Of a stretch of DNA of 64,000 bases, positions 35,505-45,470 are shown piece by piece. Origin of the DNA: Clostridium lentum (GTDB lineage Bacteria > Bacillota > Clostridia > Clostridiales > Clostridiaceae). The stretch lies in NCBI RefSeq assembly GCF_014287815.1, contig NZ_JACOOQ010000018.1, positions 1 to 64,000 of the forward strand, written 5' to 3'. Under the pieces are notes generated by a model, which saw only the letters and a list, made by a program, of their open reading frames with translations, searched no databases and had not been told where the DNA came from. Each line of letters starts with the position of its first letter. Position 1 is the first letter of the stretch. The translations under genes and the position numbers were made by a program.

Positions 35505-37178
35505 ATGAAATATAATGGAGCAGAAATATTAGTAAAACTTTTAGAAAAACAAGGGGTAGAATATATAGCTGGAATTCCTGGCGGTTTTAATTTACCTATA
35601 TATGATGCACTATATAATAGCAATATTAAACATATATTATCTAGACATGAACAAGGTGCTGGCTTCATTGCTCAAGGTATTTCCAGATCTTCCAATAAGA
35701 TAGGTGTATGCCTTGCTACTTCTGGTCCTGGTGCCACTAACCTCCTTACTGCTATAGCTGATGCCAAGCTAGATTCTATACCTATGGTTGCCATCACTGG
35801 ACAAGTTCCTTATTCAGCCATCGGTACTGATGCTTTTCAGGAAGTTGATGCTTATGGACTTACTATTCCTATTACCAAGCATAATTTTATAATAAGAAAA
35901 ATTGAAGACATATTTTATGTTGTTCCAGAAGCTTTTAAAATTGCTACGGAAGGTCGACCTGGCCCTGTTTTAATAGATTTTCCGAAAAATATTCAAAGCG
36001 AAGTGATTGAGTTTAAGAAATTTCCTTCTATAGAAGAAAATAAAGTGGATATAGATATACCTAATACCAATGCTTTATCATATATTGGAACACAAATTAA
36101 TAAAGCCAAAAGACCAATTATATATGCAGGTGGCGGAATTATAAGTTCTAATTCCTCAAAATATCTTTATGACTTAGCTAAGAAAAATAATATTCCTGTA
36201 GCATTAACATTGATGGGCCTTGGAGCATTCTCTGCTGATGATGAATTATATTTAGGAATGCTAGGTATGCACGGCTGTCCATTTACTAATATTTTAATAA
36301 ATGAAGCAGACCTAATATTAGCTTTTGGGGTAAGATTTGATGACAGAGCCACTGGCGATATAAAAAAATTCTGCCCTAAGGCATCAATTATTCATGTAGA
36401 TATTGATGAATCGGAAATAAATAAAGTTAAAAATAGTAGTATATCTATGAATTGCTCCATTAATTCATTTTTAAAAGCAATTATTGGCTACATAGATGAA
36501 AATCCTAGAACTAGCTGGATACAACGTATTAATTGCTTTAAAAATAAATATCCATTACCTTCATATGATGACCCTATGCATCCTGCTAATATCATTTCTT
36601 TTGTAGCTGATAAAATACCTGATGATTCTATTATAGTAACAGATGTGGGACAACATCAAATGTGGACTGCTCAAAGATATCCATTTAAATATCCAAAAAC
36701 ACTATTAACTTCCGGTGGACTAGGTACCATGGGCTTTGCCCTCCCGGCAGCTATAGGAGCATCTCTATATAATCCTCAAAAGCTCATTGTTTCCTTTAGT
36801 GGAGATGGGTCCATACTTATGAATATTCAAGAATTAGCCACATTAGCAGAAACAAAATCTAATATAAAACTATTAATTATCAATAATCATCATCTTGGAT
36901 TAGTTCGTCAACAACAAAACTTATTTTATCATAAACACTATATTGCTTCTGAATTTATCTTCAATCCAAATTTTAAAACCATTGCTGAAGGCTTTGGCAT
37001 CAAAGGTTATGATTTAAGTAATGAAAGTGATCCACTTGAAAAACTCACAGCTTTGCTCACTGAAATTGGACCTGCTGTTATTAATATTCCAATTAATGAT
37101 GATGAAAATATTTATCCTATGGTTCCACCTGGTGCTGCCAATACTGAAATGATAGGAGGTATACCTATAAATGATTAA
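35505..37178 (+). CDS. ilvB: Acetolactate synthase large subunit
   Basis: A 557-residue ThDP enzyme condensing two pyruvates to 2-acetolactate (or pyruvate with 2-oxobutyrate). The ThDP glutamate lies in HEQGAGFIAQG near the N-terminus. The metal/ThDP motif is GDGSILMNIQELATLAETKS, with NNHHLGLVRQQQ after it. The downstream ACT-domain regulatory subunit overlaps by 8 nt, which points to the anabolic IlvBN form rather than a fermentative AlsS. AAAGGAG RBS. No T-box or obvious attenuator was found in the 180-bp leader, and the other branched-chain genes are absent. Confidence 0.92.
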   Translation: MKYNGAEILVKLLEKQGVEYIAGIPGGFNLPIYDALYNSNIKHILSRHEQGAGFIAQGISRSSNKIGVCLATSGPGATNLLTAIADAKLDSIPMVAITGQVPYSAIGTDAFQEVDAYGLTIPITKHNFIIRKIEDIFYVVPEAFKIATEGRPGPVLIDFPKNIQSEVIEFKKFPSIEENKVDIDIPNTNALSYIGTQINKAKRPIIYAGGGIISSNSSKYLYDLAKKNNIPVALTLMGLGAFSADDELYLGMLGMHGCPFTNILINEADLILAFGVRFDDRATGDIKKFCPKASIIHVDIDESEINKVKNSSISMNCSINSFLKAIIGYIDENPRTSWIQRINCFKNKYPLPSYDDPMHPANIISFVADKIPDDSIIVTDVGQHQMWTAQRYPFKYPKTLLTSGGLGTMGFALPAAIGASLYNPQKLIVSFSGDGSILMNIQELATLAETKSNIKLLIINNHHLGLVRQQQNLFYHKHYIASEFIFNPNFKTIAEGFGIKGYDLSNESDPLEKLTALLTEIGPAVINIPINDDENIYPMVPPGAANTEMIGGIPIND

Positions 37179-37464
37179 TACTGATTTTTATCTTATTGAA
37201 CTTCATGTTAGGAATCATCCTGGAGTAATGAGTCATATTACAAATCTTTTTGCCAGAAGAGGATTTAATCTTGAAGGAATATTATGTGGAGAAGTTGGTG
37301 ATGGAAAGACTAGCAAGATATATCTACTTGTAAAAAATGATTTATATCTAGATCAAGTTATAAAGCAGCTGCAAAAATTATATGACGTATTAGATGTATC
37401 GCTACATCAAGATTATAACCATTCAGTTTTTAAATCCTTATCAATTCTTTTAAATTTAAAATAA
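37171..37464 (+). CDS. ilvN: Acetolactate synthase small (regulatory) subunit
   Basis: A 97-residue ACT-domain protein (LIELHVRNHPGVMSHITNLF, then RRGFNLEGILCG) that confers valine feedback on the large subunit. It is short: the second domain of longer IlvN/IlvH proteins is missing, which is common in clostridia. Its start overlaps the ilvB stop by 8 nt, so translation is coupled. Followed by a terminator. Confidence 0.88.
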   Translation: MINTDFYLIELHVRNHPGVMSHITNLFARRGFNLEGILCGEVGDGKTSKIYLLVKNDLYLDQVIKQLQKLYDVLDVSLHQDYNHSVFKSLSILLNLK

Positions 37465-37518
37465 ATTCATAAAAAATATTTTTTAGTATACACTAGATTA
37501 ATATTCAAAAAAATATAA

Positions 37519-37552
37519 AAAATCCTTAAGAGAATTGCCTTTTAAGGATTTT
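37519..37552. terminator. Bidirectional terminator
   Basis: An 11-bp stem, AAAATCCTTAA with TTAAGGATTTT, and a 12-nt loop. It lies between the convergent ilvN and malic enzyme genes. Confidence 0.85.
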
Positions 37553-37565
37553 ATTATTCATTAAA

Positions 37566-38720
37566 TTATTTATATGCTGCTTTTGAAACTGATGCTGAAA
37601 CAGCCTTTACTACTCTTTTATCGAAAGCATTAGGAATAATATACTCTTCACTTAATTCTTCATCAGTAACAATTGAAGCAATAGCTTTTGCTGCTGCTAT
37701 CTTCATTTCTTCAGTAATATCTTTAGCTCTCACATCTAAAGCCCCTCTAAATATTCCTGGAAATACAAGCACATTATTAATTTGATTTGGAAAGTCTGAT
37801 CTACCAGTTGCTATAACTCTAGCATTACCTTTTTTAGCTTCATCAGGCATAATTTCAGGCACTGGGTTTGCCATGGCAAAAACAATTGCATCATTGGCCA
37901 TAGTACTAACCATTTCTGCTGATACAATATTAGGGGCAGACACTCCTATAAATATATCTTTGCCCTTAATAATTTCTTGCAAGCTTCCTCTTTCATCATA
38001 CTTATTAGTCTTTTCTGCCATAATAGTTTGTTCTGGATTCATCCATTGCTCTCCTACAGCTAAAGCTCCTTTCATATCTACTAAAACCACATTGCCAATA
38101 CCTACTTCCAACAAAAGTTTGCATATTGATATTCCAGCTGAACCAGCTCCATTTATTACAACATTAGCTTCATTTATTGATTTATTAACTAGCTTTAAAG
38201 CGTTAATTATTCCTGCTAAAACCACAATGGCAGTTCCATGCTGATCATCATGGAATACTGGTATATCAAGCTCTTTCTTTAATATTCTTTCAATCTCAAA
38301 ACATCTTGGAGCAGATATATCCTCTAAATTAATTCCTCCAAAAGTTGGTGCTAAATATTTTACTGTCTTAACTATTTCATTAACATCTTTTGTTGCTAAA
38401 CATATTGGAAAAGCATCAATATCAGCAAATTCTTTAAATAGTATTGCCTTTCCTTCCATAACGGGCATAGCAGCTTCAGGTCCAATATCTCCTAGTCCTA
38501 ATACTGCACTACCATCAGATACTACCGCCACAAGATTTCCTTTTGCTGTATACTTATAAACATCTTCTTTATTTTCACTAATCCTTCTACAAGGTTCTGC
38601 TACACCAGGAGTATAGGCTACACTTAAATCTTCCCTGTTCTCAACCTTTACCTTTGAAACTACTTGAATTTTTCCTTTATTTTTTTCATGTATATCTAAA
38701 CTCAATTTGTTATAGTCCAT
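37566..38720 (-). CDS. NAD(P)-dependent malic enzyme
   Basis: A 384-residue enzyme decarboxylating malate to pyruvate. It has the signature SVAYTPGVAEPCRRI with the catalytic Tyr, the substrate/metal segment VFHDDQHGTAIVVLAG and the dinucleotide fold VVINGAGSAGIS. It is the short bacterial form, without a phosphotransacetylase domain. The GxGxxG turn and the following acidic VDMKG suggest a preference for NAD, but this is not certain. Monocistronic. Confidence 0.93.
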   Translation of the reverse strand: MDYNKLSLDIHEKNKGKIQVVSKVKVENREDLSVAYTPGVAEPCRRISENKEDVYKYTAKGNLVAVVSDGSAVLGLGDIGPEAAMPVMEGKAILFKEFADIDAFPICLATKDVNEIVKTVKYLAPTFGGINLEDISAPRCFEIERILKKELDIPVFHDDQHGTAIVVLAGIINALKLVNKSINEANVVINGAGSAGISICKLLLEVGIGNVVLVDMKGALAVGEQWMNPEQTIMAEKTNKYDERGSLQEIIKGKDIFIGVSAPNIVSAEMVSTMANDAIVFAMANPVPEIMPDEAKKGNARVIATGRSDFPNQINNVLVFPGIFRGALDVRAKDITEEMKIAAAKAIASIVTDEELSEEYIIPNAFDKRVVKAVSASVSKAAYK

Positions 38721-38945
38721 TTTTATCTCTCACTTTTATACTTTTTTATTATTTTTATAATTTTACTAATGATAATTATATCATATTAATAATTTTAATA
38801 TATATTAATAATATGTATATCAATAATTTATTATTTTTTTCTACATTTTATTATCATTTTTTAATTTTGCTCAGTAAATATTTGTGTTTTTAAAAATTAA
38901 TTGATAGAATATACTCTATCAAATTAAAGTTAGGAGATATTGATA

Positions 38946-40550
38946 ATGAATTTACCAAAAGATGAATTACAAAAAATTTATGGTCAAATAAGTCCATTTG
39001 AATTTAAAGATAAATTGATACGTCTGGCACAAGAAAATAATGATGATATTCTTGATGCTGGAAGGGGAAATCCCAACTGGACTGCATCCACACCAAGAGA
39101 AGCATTTTTTACCTTTGGCCAATTTGCTATAAAAGAGACGCAAAGAACTTGGTGCAAAGATGATTTGGCAGGAATGCCTGAAAAGAAAGGTATTGCTAAA
39201 AGATTCCAAGAATTTTTAGAAAACTCTCCCCAAACATCTGCTATAAAATTATTAACTAATATTTTAAAATATGGAACTGAAGAAATGAATTTTAATTCAG
39301 ATGAATATATTTTTGAACTTACTGATGGAATTATCGGAGATAATTATCCTGTACCAGACAAAATGCTTATACATATTGAAAAAATAGTACATAATTATTT
39401 AATGAAGGAATTATGCCAAAACAAAGAATTTGAAAGTAATTTTGAAGTATTTGCTGTAGAAGGTGGTACTGCTGCAATGTGTTATATCTTTGATTCATTA
39501 GTTGTAAATAACCTTTTAAAATCTGGTGATACCATTGCTTTAATGACTCCTATATTTACACCTTATTTAGAAATACCTCATTTACCTAACTATAAGTTTA
39601 ATGTTATAAATATAAAAGCAAATGAGATAGATGAAAATGGAAATCCAACATGGCAATATACAAAAGAAGAATTAAATAAACTTAAGAATAAAAATATCAA
39701 GGTATTATTTGTGGTAAACCCAAATAATCCAGCTTCCGTTGCTTTAAGCAGAGACTGCAAAGATAACCTTATTTCTGTAGTTAAAGAACATAATCCTGAG
39801 TTAATGATAGTTACAGATGATGTATATTGTACATTTGTTGATAACTTCCATTCATTAGTTAGTGAACTACCATATAATACTTTAGGTGTTTATTCATACT
39901 CAAAATATTTTGGTGTAACTGGCTGGAGATTAGGAACTATCTTTTTAAATGAAAAAAATATATTTAATGACCTTATTAAAAAACTATCACCAGATATGAA
40001 AAATGAATTAAATGAACGTTACAAACATTTATGCCAAAATCCAACTGAGATTTCATTTATGGATAGATTAGTGGCTGACAGCAGACAAGTTGCCTTAAAT
40101 CATACTGCTGGACTTTCTACACCACAACAAGTACAAATGGCATTTTTCTCACTATTCGCCTTAATAGATAAGGAAAATACTTACAAACAACTTACAAAGG
40201 ATATTTGTAAAAGCAGAAAAAATTTATTATTTAATGGATTAGAACTTGAATATGAGAAAAGCCGCCATGATGCAGCTTATTATACTGAGTTAAACATATT
40301 AGATATAGCCTTAATGAAATACGGCAACACTTTTGCTGAACACATAAAAGAAAACTATAGTACCTTTGATTTACTATATGATTTGGCCAAATATCATGGA
40401 GTAATCTTATTAAATGGTGATGGCTTTGCTTCTTCAAAATGGTCTATAAGAGTGTCTCTGGCTAACTTAAAAGATGAAGCTTATCCAAAAATAGGTATAG
40501 CTATTAAAAACTTAATTGACAATTTATATAATACATATTTAAATTTATAA
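38946..40550 (+). CDS. Aspartate 4-decarboxylase / aspartate aminotransferase
   Basis: A 534-residue fold-type I PLP enzyme converting L-aspartate to L-alanine and CO2. The internal-aldimine lysine is about K320 in YSYSKYFGVTGWRLG. The long N-terminal region (LDAGRGNPNWTASTPREAF) and large size distinguish the decarboxylase from ordinary aminotransferases. The ATG at 38946 is chosen because AGGAG lies 9 nt upstream; the TTG two codons earlier is too close. Unlike some bacteria, no AspT aspartate:alanine antiporter gene is adjacent. Confidence 0.9.
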   Translation: MNLPKDELQKIYGQISPFEFKDKLIRLAQENNDDILDAGRGNPNWTASTPREAFFTFGQFAIKETQRTWCKDDLAGMPEKKGIAKRFQEFLENSPQTSAIKLLTNILKYGTEEMNFNSDEYIFELTDGIIGDNYPVPDKMLIHIEKIVHNYLMKELCQNKEFESNFEVFAVEGGTAAMCYIFDSLVVNNLLKSGDTIALMTPIFTPYLEIPHLPNYKFNVINIKANEIDENGNPTWQYTKEELNKLKNKNIKVLFVVNPNNPASVALSRDCKDNLISVVKEHNPELMIVTDDVYCTFVDNFHSLVSELPYNTLGVYSYSKYFGVTGWRLGTIFLNEKNIFNDLIKKLSPDMKNELNERYKHLCQNPTEISFMDRLVADSRQVALNHTAGLSTPQQVQMAFFSLFALIDKENTYKQLTKDICKSRKNLLFNGLELEYEKSRHDAAYYTELNILDIALMKYGNTFAEHIKENYSTFDLLYDLAKYHGVILLNGDGFASSKWSIRVSLANLKDEAYPKIGIAIKNLIDNLYNTYLNL

Positions 40551-40554
40551 CAAA

Positions 40555-40583
40555 AGGAGCTGAGGCAAAAAACTTCAGCTCCT
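40555..40583 (+). terminator. Probable terminator
   Basis: AGGAGCTGA pairs with TCAGCTCCT around an 11-nt loop directly after the aspartate decarboxylase stop. The following AATTATTTT is a weak T tract. Confidence 0.6.
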
Positions 40584-40766
40584 AATTATTTTAAATCTTT
40601 TTATCGTTGCCAATATAATAGTAATACTGGAATCATTAGCTATCTATTTATATTTTATGCCATTAAAAACTCTCTATCCCCAATTATTATCTAATTAATT
40701 TGAACTTAATACTGATTATTTTCATATTATAAATGTGACTATTAATAATTAGAAAGGATATTAACT

Positions 40767-41963
40767 TTGAACGATATAATTAAAATAACTAATATTTCTT
40801 CCACATATGTAGAGAAACTTAGAAATAATAATACATTCTTCAAAAATGAATTTTTATTGTGTGGTGTATTTTATGTAAATTTATATAATTATGATATCTA
40901 TAAAACCTTATTAAATTTTTCTTTGCCTTCTATTGATCTAGATAACATAAATAAGATAAGCTTAAATATATTTTTAAATAATATCCGTGTTTATAATAAT
41001 ATGCAAGCAAACTTTAAAATTTCCACACTAACAGCTCCATTTATGAGTTATACAGCAACTTGGAGCAATAAACCTGAAATAAACAGTTTAAATTCATTGA
41101 ATTTCCCAATAAACTCTTCTAGCGTTGGAAAATATATAGAATTTGATATTACTTATCTAATAAAAAACTCTTATGATAACTTTTATGGCATAGCCTTAGA
41201 AAGCTCACATGAAAAATATACATCCATGCTTCAGTTTTTAAGTAAAAATTCATCTAATCCTCCTTATATAATCATTGAAACAGTCTCCGATACAGTTAAT
41301 AACAATGAAGAAAGTCCTGCTGAAATAGTTACAAATATTCCTGATGAAACTACTGAAAATTTAGCACCTAAAAACACTTTGGAAAGCAATATTGAGCCTT
41401 CAATGCTCACTTCATTAAAAACTTCAATTGATGAACTTAATACTAAATACTCATCTTTAGAGTCCATAGTTAAAACTACTGCTGATAGCATATCCATACC
41501 ATCAGATTCTAATGCTACTGAGGAACTTTCTAGCAAAATTTTAAACTTAGAAGAAAAGCTAGATATATTTAATGATAACGTTAATACTTTAAAACTTAAT
41601 TACGATATATTAAAAAACATTTTAAATAAAAATGATGAAACTATTGCCTCAATCGTTGATCACTTGGCTGAAATTGAAGTTAAACTTTCTAGCATTTCAG
41701 ATTCATCTGATTTTTCACCTATGATAAATTCACTTAATAATTCAGTAAACACTCTTAAATCATCAATAAATGAAATTAATCTTAATAATTCTTCTGCCAT
41801 AGAAAAAGTGAATACAAGGCTTAACACTTTAGAAAATCCTAATATTTCAAAGTTTATCGAAGAAAACATCACCCCTTTGGCTAATAGTTTATCAGCTCTA
41901 CAAGCTCAATATGAAACTTTAAAGCAGCAAATAAGTTTAATTTCTATTACCCCATTAAATTGA
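40767..41963 (+). CDS. DNRLRE-like domain protein with long coiled-coil tail
   Basis: 398 aa from a TTG start with AAAGGA about 9 nt upstream. The N-terminal half (about 5-165) has a DNRLRE-like beta-sandwich pattern (TATWSNKPEINS, then GKYIEFDITYLI) similar in layout to the collagen-like protein at 16422. A Thr/Pro/Glu linker is followed by a long heptad-rich coiled coil (about 210-395). It has no signal peptide, collagen repeats or Cys cluster. It may be a structural surface or spore-coat component, but this is inferred only from the shared domain. Own terminator downstream. Confidence 0.72.
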   Translation: MNDIIKITNISSTYVEKLRNNNTFFKNEFLLCGVFYVNLYNYDIYKTLLNFSLPSIDLDNINKISLNIFLNNIRVYNNMQANFKISTLTAPFMSYTATWSNKPEINSLNSLNFPINSSSVGKYIEFDITYLIKNSYDNFYGIALESSHEKYTSMLQFLSKNSSNPPYIIIETVSDTVNNNEESPAEIVTNIPDETTENLAPKNTLESNIEPSMLTSLKTSIDELNTKYSSLESIVKTTADSISIPSDSNATEELSSKILNLEEKLDIFNDNVNTLKLNYDILKNILNKNDETIASIVDHLAEIEVKLSSISDSSDFSPMINSLNNSVNTLKSSINEINLNNSSAIEKVNTRLNTLENPNISKFIEENITPLANSLSALQAQYETLKQQISLISITPLN

Positions 41964-42025
41964 TTAGGCAATAAGCTTTTATCTTGTTAAACAAATGAAA
42001 ATCTAATATTAATCAAACCCATTGA

Positions 42026-42063
42026 AAAAGGTTCAAGTAAACTAATCTTCCTTGAACCTTTTT
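42026..42063. terminator. Intrinsic terminator
   Basis: A perfect 12-bp stem, AAAAGGTTCAAG with CTTGAACCTTTT, and a 13-nt loop followed by T, 62 nt after the DNRLRE/coiled-coil gene. Confidence 0.85.
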
Positions 42064-42231
42064 ATAATCATCGCTGTATAACCTACTGTAGTCCAATCTT
42101 ATTAATCTCTACTTTCTTATTAGATAAAATCTATCTAACTATTAGTTTACTCATTATTATGAAAAAAATACACTTTTATACATCTATAGCGTTAAAAAAA
42201 GAGTTATTGTCAGACAATAACCCCTTAAAAT

Positions 42232-43338
42232 TTATCTTCCACAGCATTTCTTATACTTTCTTCCACTACCACATAAGCAAGGTTCATTTCTTCCTAAAAG
42301 CTTCTTGTTTGGAATTAAAGCTAATTCATTTTCTGTATATCCCTTATAGCTCCACTTTCTTGTATTCTTATTTACTTTTTGAATTTTAGCCACAACATTT
42401 TGGAACTCAACCATAGTATTAAATTGGATATTTCTCTTCTTTAATTCAGATATTACATATTGGATATTTACATCCGAAAATACTAATGGTCCACAGATAT
42501 CTTTAAATAATTTATCTGCTATATCCTTATTGGCACATAATTTTAAAAATGTTTCATAAAGACTTGTATGTGCTTCAGTCATATGGCAATGGAATTCTTT
42601 ACTATAAGCATCTATCTTTTCTTTATCTAATTTATAGTATTCTGCTATTTTCTTTCTATTTTCAAGCAATTGCTCTAAAGATTCTATATTATATAATAAA
42701 ATGCTTTCAATAATGTGCTCTTTATATGGTTTCACTATTTTGCTAGAAGCTGCATACTTTTCAAATATGCTATTAAATTCTTCTAATGATAATTTTTCTT
42801 CATTATGAAGATTGAAAGTCTCTACAAGTATCTCTGATTCATATACACCATAAGCTTCTGCAAAAGCTACAATATACTTTACTACTTCAAAATATCTTTG
42901 GCTATCTTCATCATTACTCATATCATTTAAAGCCTCTTTGACTTCTTTCGGCATTACCATAAATACGTCTTCATTTTTTAAATATGTAAATATTACACCA
43001 TAATTTAATAATGGTACATAGCTTAATAAAGAAATTTCAGTTGAAACTATATATTCTTTATTCTTTAAGTTATCTAATAACTGAAGATTTTCCTTATCAA
43101 AGCCATTTAATTTTTCAATCAGTGCTGATGGCTCCATTATTGCTATCCTTATTGCCTCCACCAATTGATCCTTTTTCATTTTAGATCTCTGAGGAATCTC
43201 ATATGAAGCTGCTATTTTACTTAATCGCTCCTTAGTTAAATCAGATAAACATCCATCTAAAGTAAATTTAATTTCTTTCTTACTTGATAATTTTTTATTC
43301 ATAGCTAATATTTCATCTACTTTATGCATTTCCTTCAC
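42232..43338 (-). CDS. SEC-C zinc-motif protein
   Basis: A 368-residue protein ending with a complete SEC-C motif, GRNEPCLCGSGRKYKKCC, a zinc knuckle also found at the SecA C-terminus. The remainder is predicted helical and includes a Rho-N-like segment near residues 30-70 (TKERLSKIAASYEIPQRSKM). The function is unknown. Monocistronic, with AAGGA before the ATG. Confidence 0.8.
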   Translation of the reverse strand: MKEMHKVDEILAMNKKLSSKKEIKFTLDGCLSDLTKERLSKIAASYEIPQRSKMKKDQLVEAIRIAIMEPSALIEKLNGFDKENLQLLDNLKNKEYIVSTEISLLSYVPLLNYGVIFTYLKNEDVFMVMPKEVKEALNDMSNDEDSQRYFEVVKYIVAFAEAYGVYESEILVETFNLHNEEKLSLEEFNSIFEKYAASSKIVKPYKEHIIESILLYNIESLEQLLENRKKIAEYYKLDKEKIDAYSKEFHCHMTEAHTSLYETFLKLCANKDIADKLFKDICGPLVFSDVNIQYVISELKKRNIQFNTMVEFQNVVAKIQKVNKNTRKWSYKGYTENELALIPNKKLLGRNEPCLCGSGRKYKKCCGR

Positions 43339-43502
43339 TCCTACTTTTATCTTTATATATCTTACTTTAAATTCCCAACTTTCACAAGTTCTTTTATAAA
43401 CAAACTTTTATTGTAATATTTTATAAAAAAGGTATATTTATTGAATTTTTAGGATAATAAATATTTATAGGAAATTATTATATATTTTTAAGGAGTGATT
43501 CT

Positions 43503-43535
43503 ATGAGTATCTCCAATAATAGTGATGAATTATGA
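43503..43535 (+). CDS. Possible 10-codon micro-ORF
   Basis: ATG at 43503 follows AAGGAGTGATTCT, a near-ideal RBS and spacing, and encodes MSISNNSDEL before TGA. The coding sequence runs into the left arm of the hairpin at 43528-43565. It may be a short translated leader or the decayed start of a lost gene. Weak evidence. Confidence 0.25.
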   Translation: MSISNNSDEL

Positions 43536-43565
43536 ATGATGAATTTAAGTTCATCATTCATAATT
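43528..43565. terminator. Long perfect hairpin, probable terminator of glnA
   Basis: AATTATGAATGATGAA (43528-43543) pairs perfectly with TTCATCATTCATAATT (43550-43565) across a 6-nt loop, ending 3 nt from the glutamine synthetase stop. There is no long T tract, so it could instead be a small dispersed palindromic element. Confidence 0.5.
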
Positions 43566-43568
43566 ATA

Positions 43569-45470
43569 TTAAATATCTAATAGGTTTCTCTTATATGAAG
43601 AGTATAATTTTCTTAGCTCTTCCATTTTTTCTTCTAACTCTATATACAGATTAGAAGCAAGTTCTAAATCTTTCTTATCAAAAGCTTCTTTTATCCTAGT
43701 GAATAAACTCTTATTTGTATATGTGTCTTTCATTATATAAACTCTTAAATTATTTATATTAGTCCAATTAGTTATATCTAAATCTAAGGCCTTGTCAACT
43801 GAATGTAGAGCCTTATATCCTCTTATCTTATCTCCATAGCTATTTATTACTCTATGGCTTATTTCTAAAATCCATCTATTAGTTACTGCCATTTTTACAC
43901 TATCTATCAGTTGTTCAGTTAATACATCATTTCTCTTTAATACTTGCACCTTTTCTGGATATTTAGCAAGAGCACTGATATTTTCATAAATTGTTGCTGG
44001 TGCTTTACCAAAGTATTTATTTCTTTCTTCATCACTAAATGCTTCGAAGACATCCTCTTCACTTCTATACTCTCTATCTTTTTCTAAATAATCTGCAGCT
44101 TCCCCTGATTTTTTAGATATTTCAGCTAATAAATCATCTTGAGATTTATTATTATTTACTGCATATAGTATACCATCAAGCATTGCCATATACGATGTGG
44201 CCATTGTTAAATAAACATTGGAATGAGGATTTGGTGATCTAAGTTCAAACCTTGTAGCTAATGGACTTGCTAAATCTCTTATCAAGCCAACTAATATACT
44301 TCTATTTCTTGAAGGATTGCTTGGTGAAATTCCTAGTGATGTTACAATACATACTGGTGCTTCAAATCCTGGTTTTAATCTCTTTAATGAATTATTAGTT
44401 GAAGAAATAAATGGATTCATAACTTCATAGTTCTTTAATATTCCCATTAAGGCACCATAGCCAATAATTGATAAAAAGTGTTCTTTATCAGTATGGAATA
44501 AATTGATTCTCTTGCCATCCTTAAGCTTTAAGCTCACTCCTAAATGCACGTGCATTCCTGAACCTGCTACTCCATCAATTGGTTTGGCCATGAACGTAAC
44601 TTCCAATCCTCTTCTTCTAAATGTTTCCTGTACAAGTATCTTTACAAATAATTCATTATCTGCTGCTTGAACAGCATCTGCATATTTCCAATCTACTTCT
44701 ATTTGTTCCATTATATGATTAAAATCACCACTTGAGCTTAACTTAGCCTTAACTCCACCAACTTCTTTATGACCCATCTCTGGTTCAAAACCATAAAGTT
44801 CCATTAATATAAGAGTTTCTTCCAATGCTGTACGAACGTTTCCTTTTGTTCTAGTCCAATAGTGTTCATGTAATTCTTGTGATGTTGATAGCTGTTCTAT
44901 TTCTGCTACATCATTTGGTGTCTTAACCCAAAATTCTAATTCAGTAGCTGAAGTAACTATAATTTCTTCTATATCATCCTTAGAAATATTATAATCAGAT
45001 AAAACTTCAGGATGATTATCAAATATATTCCATAGGTTTCCCTTAAATGTTTCGATGGCAGATCTTAGTATATTTCTTGAATCTACTGCCTTATTATCAT
45101 GGTATAAGAAACAAGGAATTCTTAATGTACCAATTGGTTTTTGGGTTTCTGGATCAATAAAATCATAATTATAATCAACAAACCACTTTGCATTTAAATC
45201 TGCTATCATATCAACTTTAGCGTTATTAAGAGTTGCTATTCCTGGAAGTACAACAGAAGATCCATCTGTCTGTACAGCAACTCCATTAATAAATGACTCT
45301 AAATCATCTAAAAAAAGACTTACTGGTATTTTTTCATCTGTGTCATTTCCTGATAAGTCAACACCTACAAATGAAACAAATTTAATTTCTGAATGACTTT
45401 TTAATATGGCTTTAATATTTTCTTTAGTGTGTTTTTCTTTAGGTATAGTATAAATTAAATCCTTCATCAT
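43569..45470 (-). CDS. glnA: Glutamine synthetase, long clostridial form
   Basis: 633 aa. ATP-dependent ligation of ammonia to glutamate. The catalytic core has ATELEFWVKTPND, AKPIDGVAGSGMHVHLG (metal and ATP site), NSLKRLKPGFEAP and the RFELRSPNPHSNVYL region. It is much longer than the usual 440-470-residue GSI. The extra length is an N-terminal part and a helical C-terminal region of about 130 residues (from about 500, DVLTEQLIDSVKMAV onwards). GAGGG RBS lies 9-10 nt upstream of the first of two adjacent ATGs. The 298-bp region upstream to alr contains an unassigned hairpin (45672-45712). Confidence 0.9.
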   Translation of the reverse strand: MMKDLIYTIPKEKHTKENIKAILKSHSEIKFVSFVGVDLSGNDTDEKIPVSLFLDDLESFINGVAVQTDGSSVVLPGIATLNNAKVDMIADLNAKWFVDYNYDFIDPETQKPIGTLRIPCFLYHDNKAVDSRNILRSAIETFKGNLWNIFDNHPEVLSDYNISKDDIEEIIVTSATELEFWVKTPNDVAEIEQLSTSQELHEHYWTRTKGNVRTALEETLILMELYGFEPEMGHKEVGGVKAKLSSSGDFNHIMEQIEVDWKYADAVQAADNELFVKILVQETFRRRGLEVTFMAKPIDGVAGSGMHVHLGVSLKLKDGKRINLFHTDKEHFLSIIGYGALMGILKNYEVMNPFISSTNNSLKRLKPGFEAPVCIVTSLGISPSNPSRNRSILVGLIRDLASPLATRFELRSPNPHSNVYLTMATSYMAMLDGILYAVNNNKSQDDLLAEISKKSGEAADYLEKDREYRSEEDVFEAFSDEERNKYFGKAPATIYENISALAKYPEKVQVLKRNDVLTEQLIDSVKMAVTNRWILEISHRVINSYGDKIRGYKALHSVDKALDLDITNWTNINNLRVYIMKDTYTNKSLFTRIKEAFDKKDLELASNLYIELEEKMEELRKLYSSYKRNLLDI

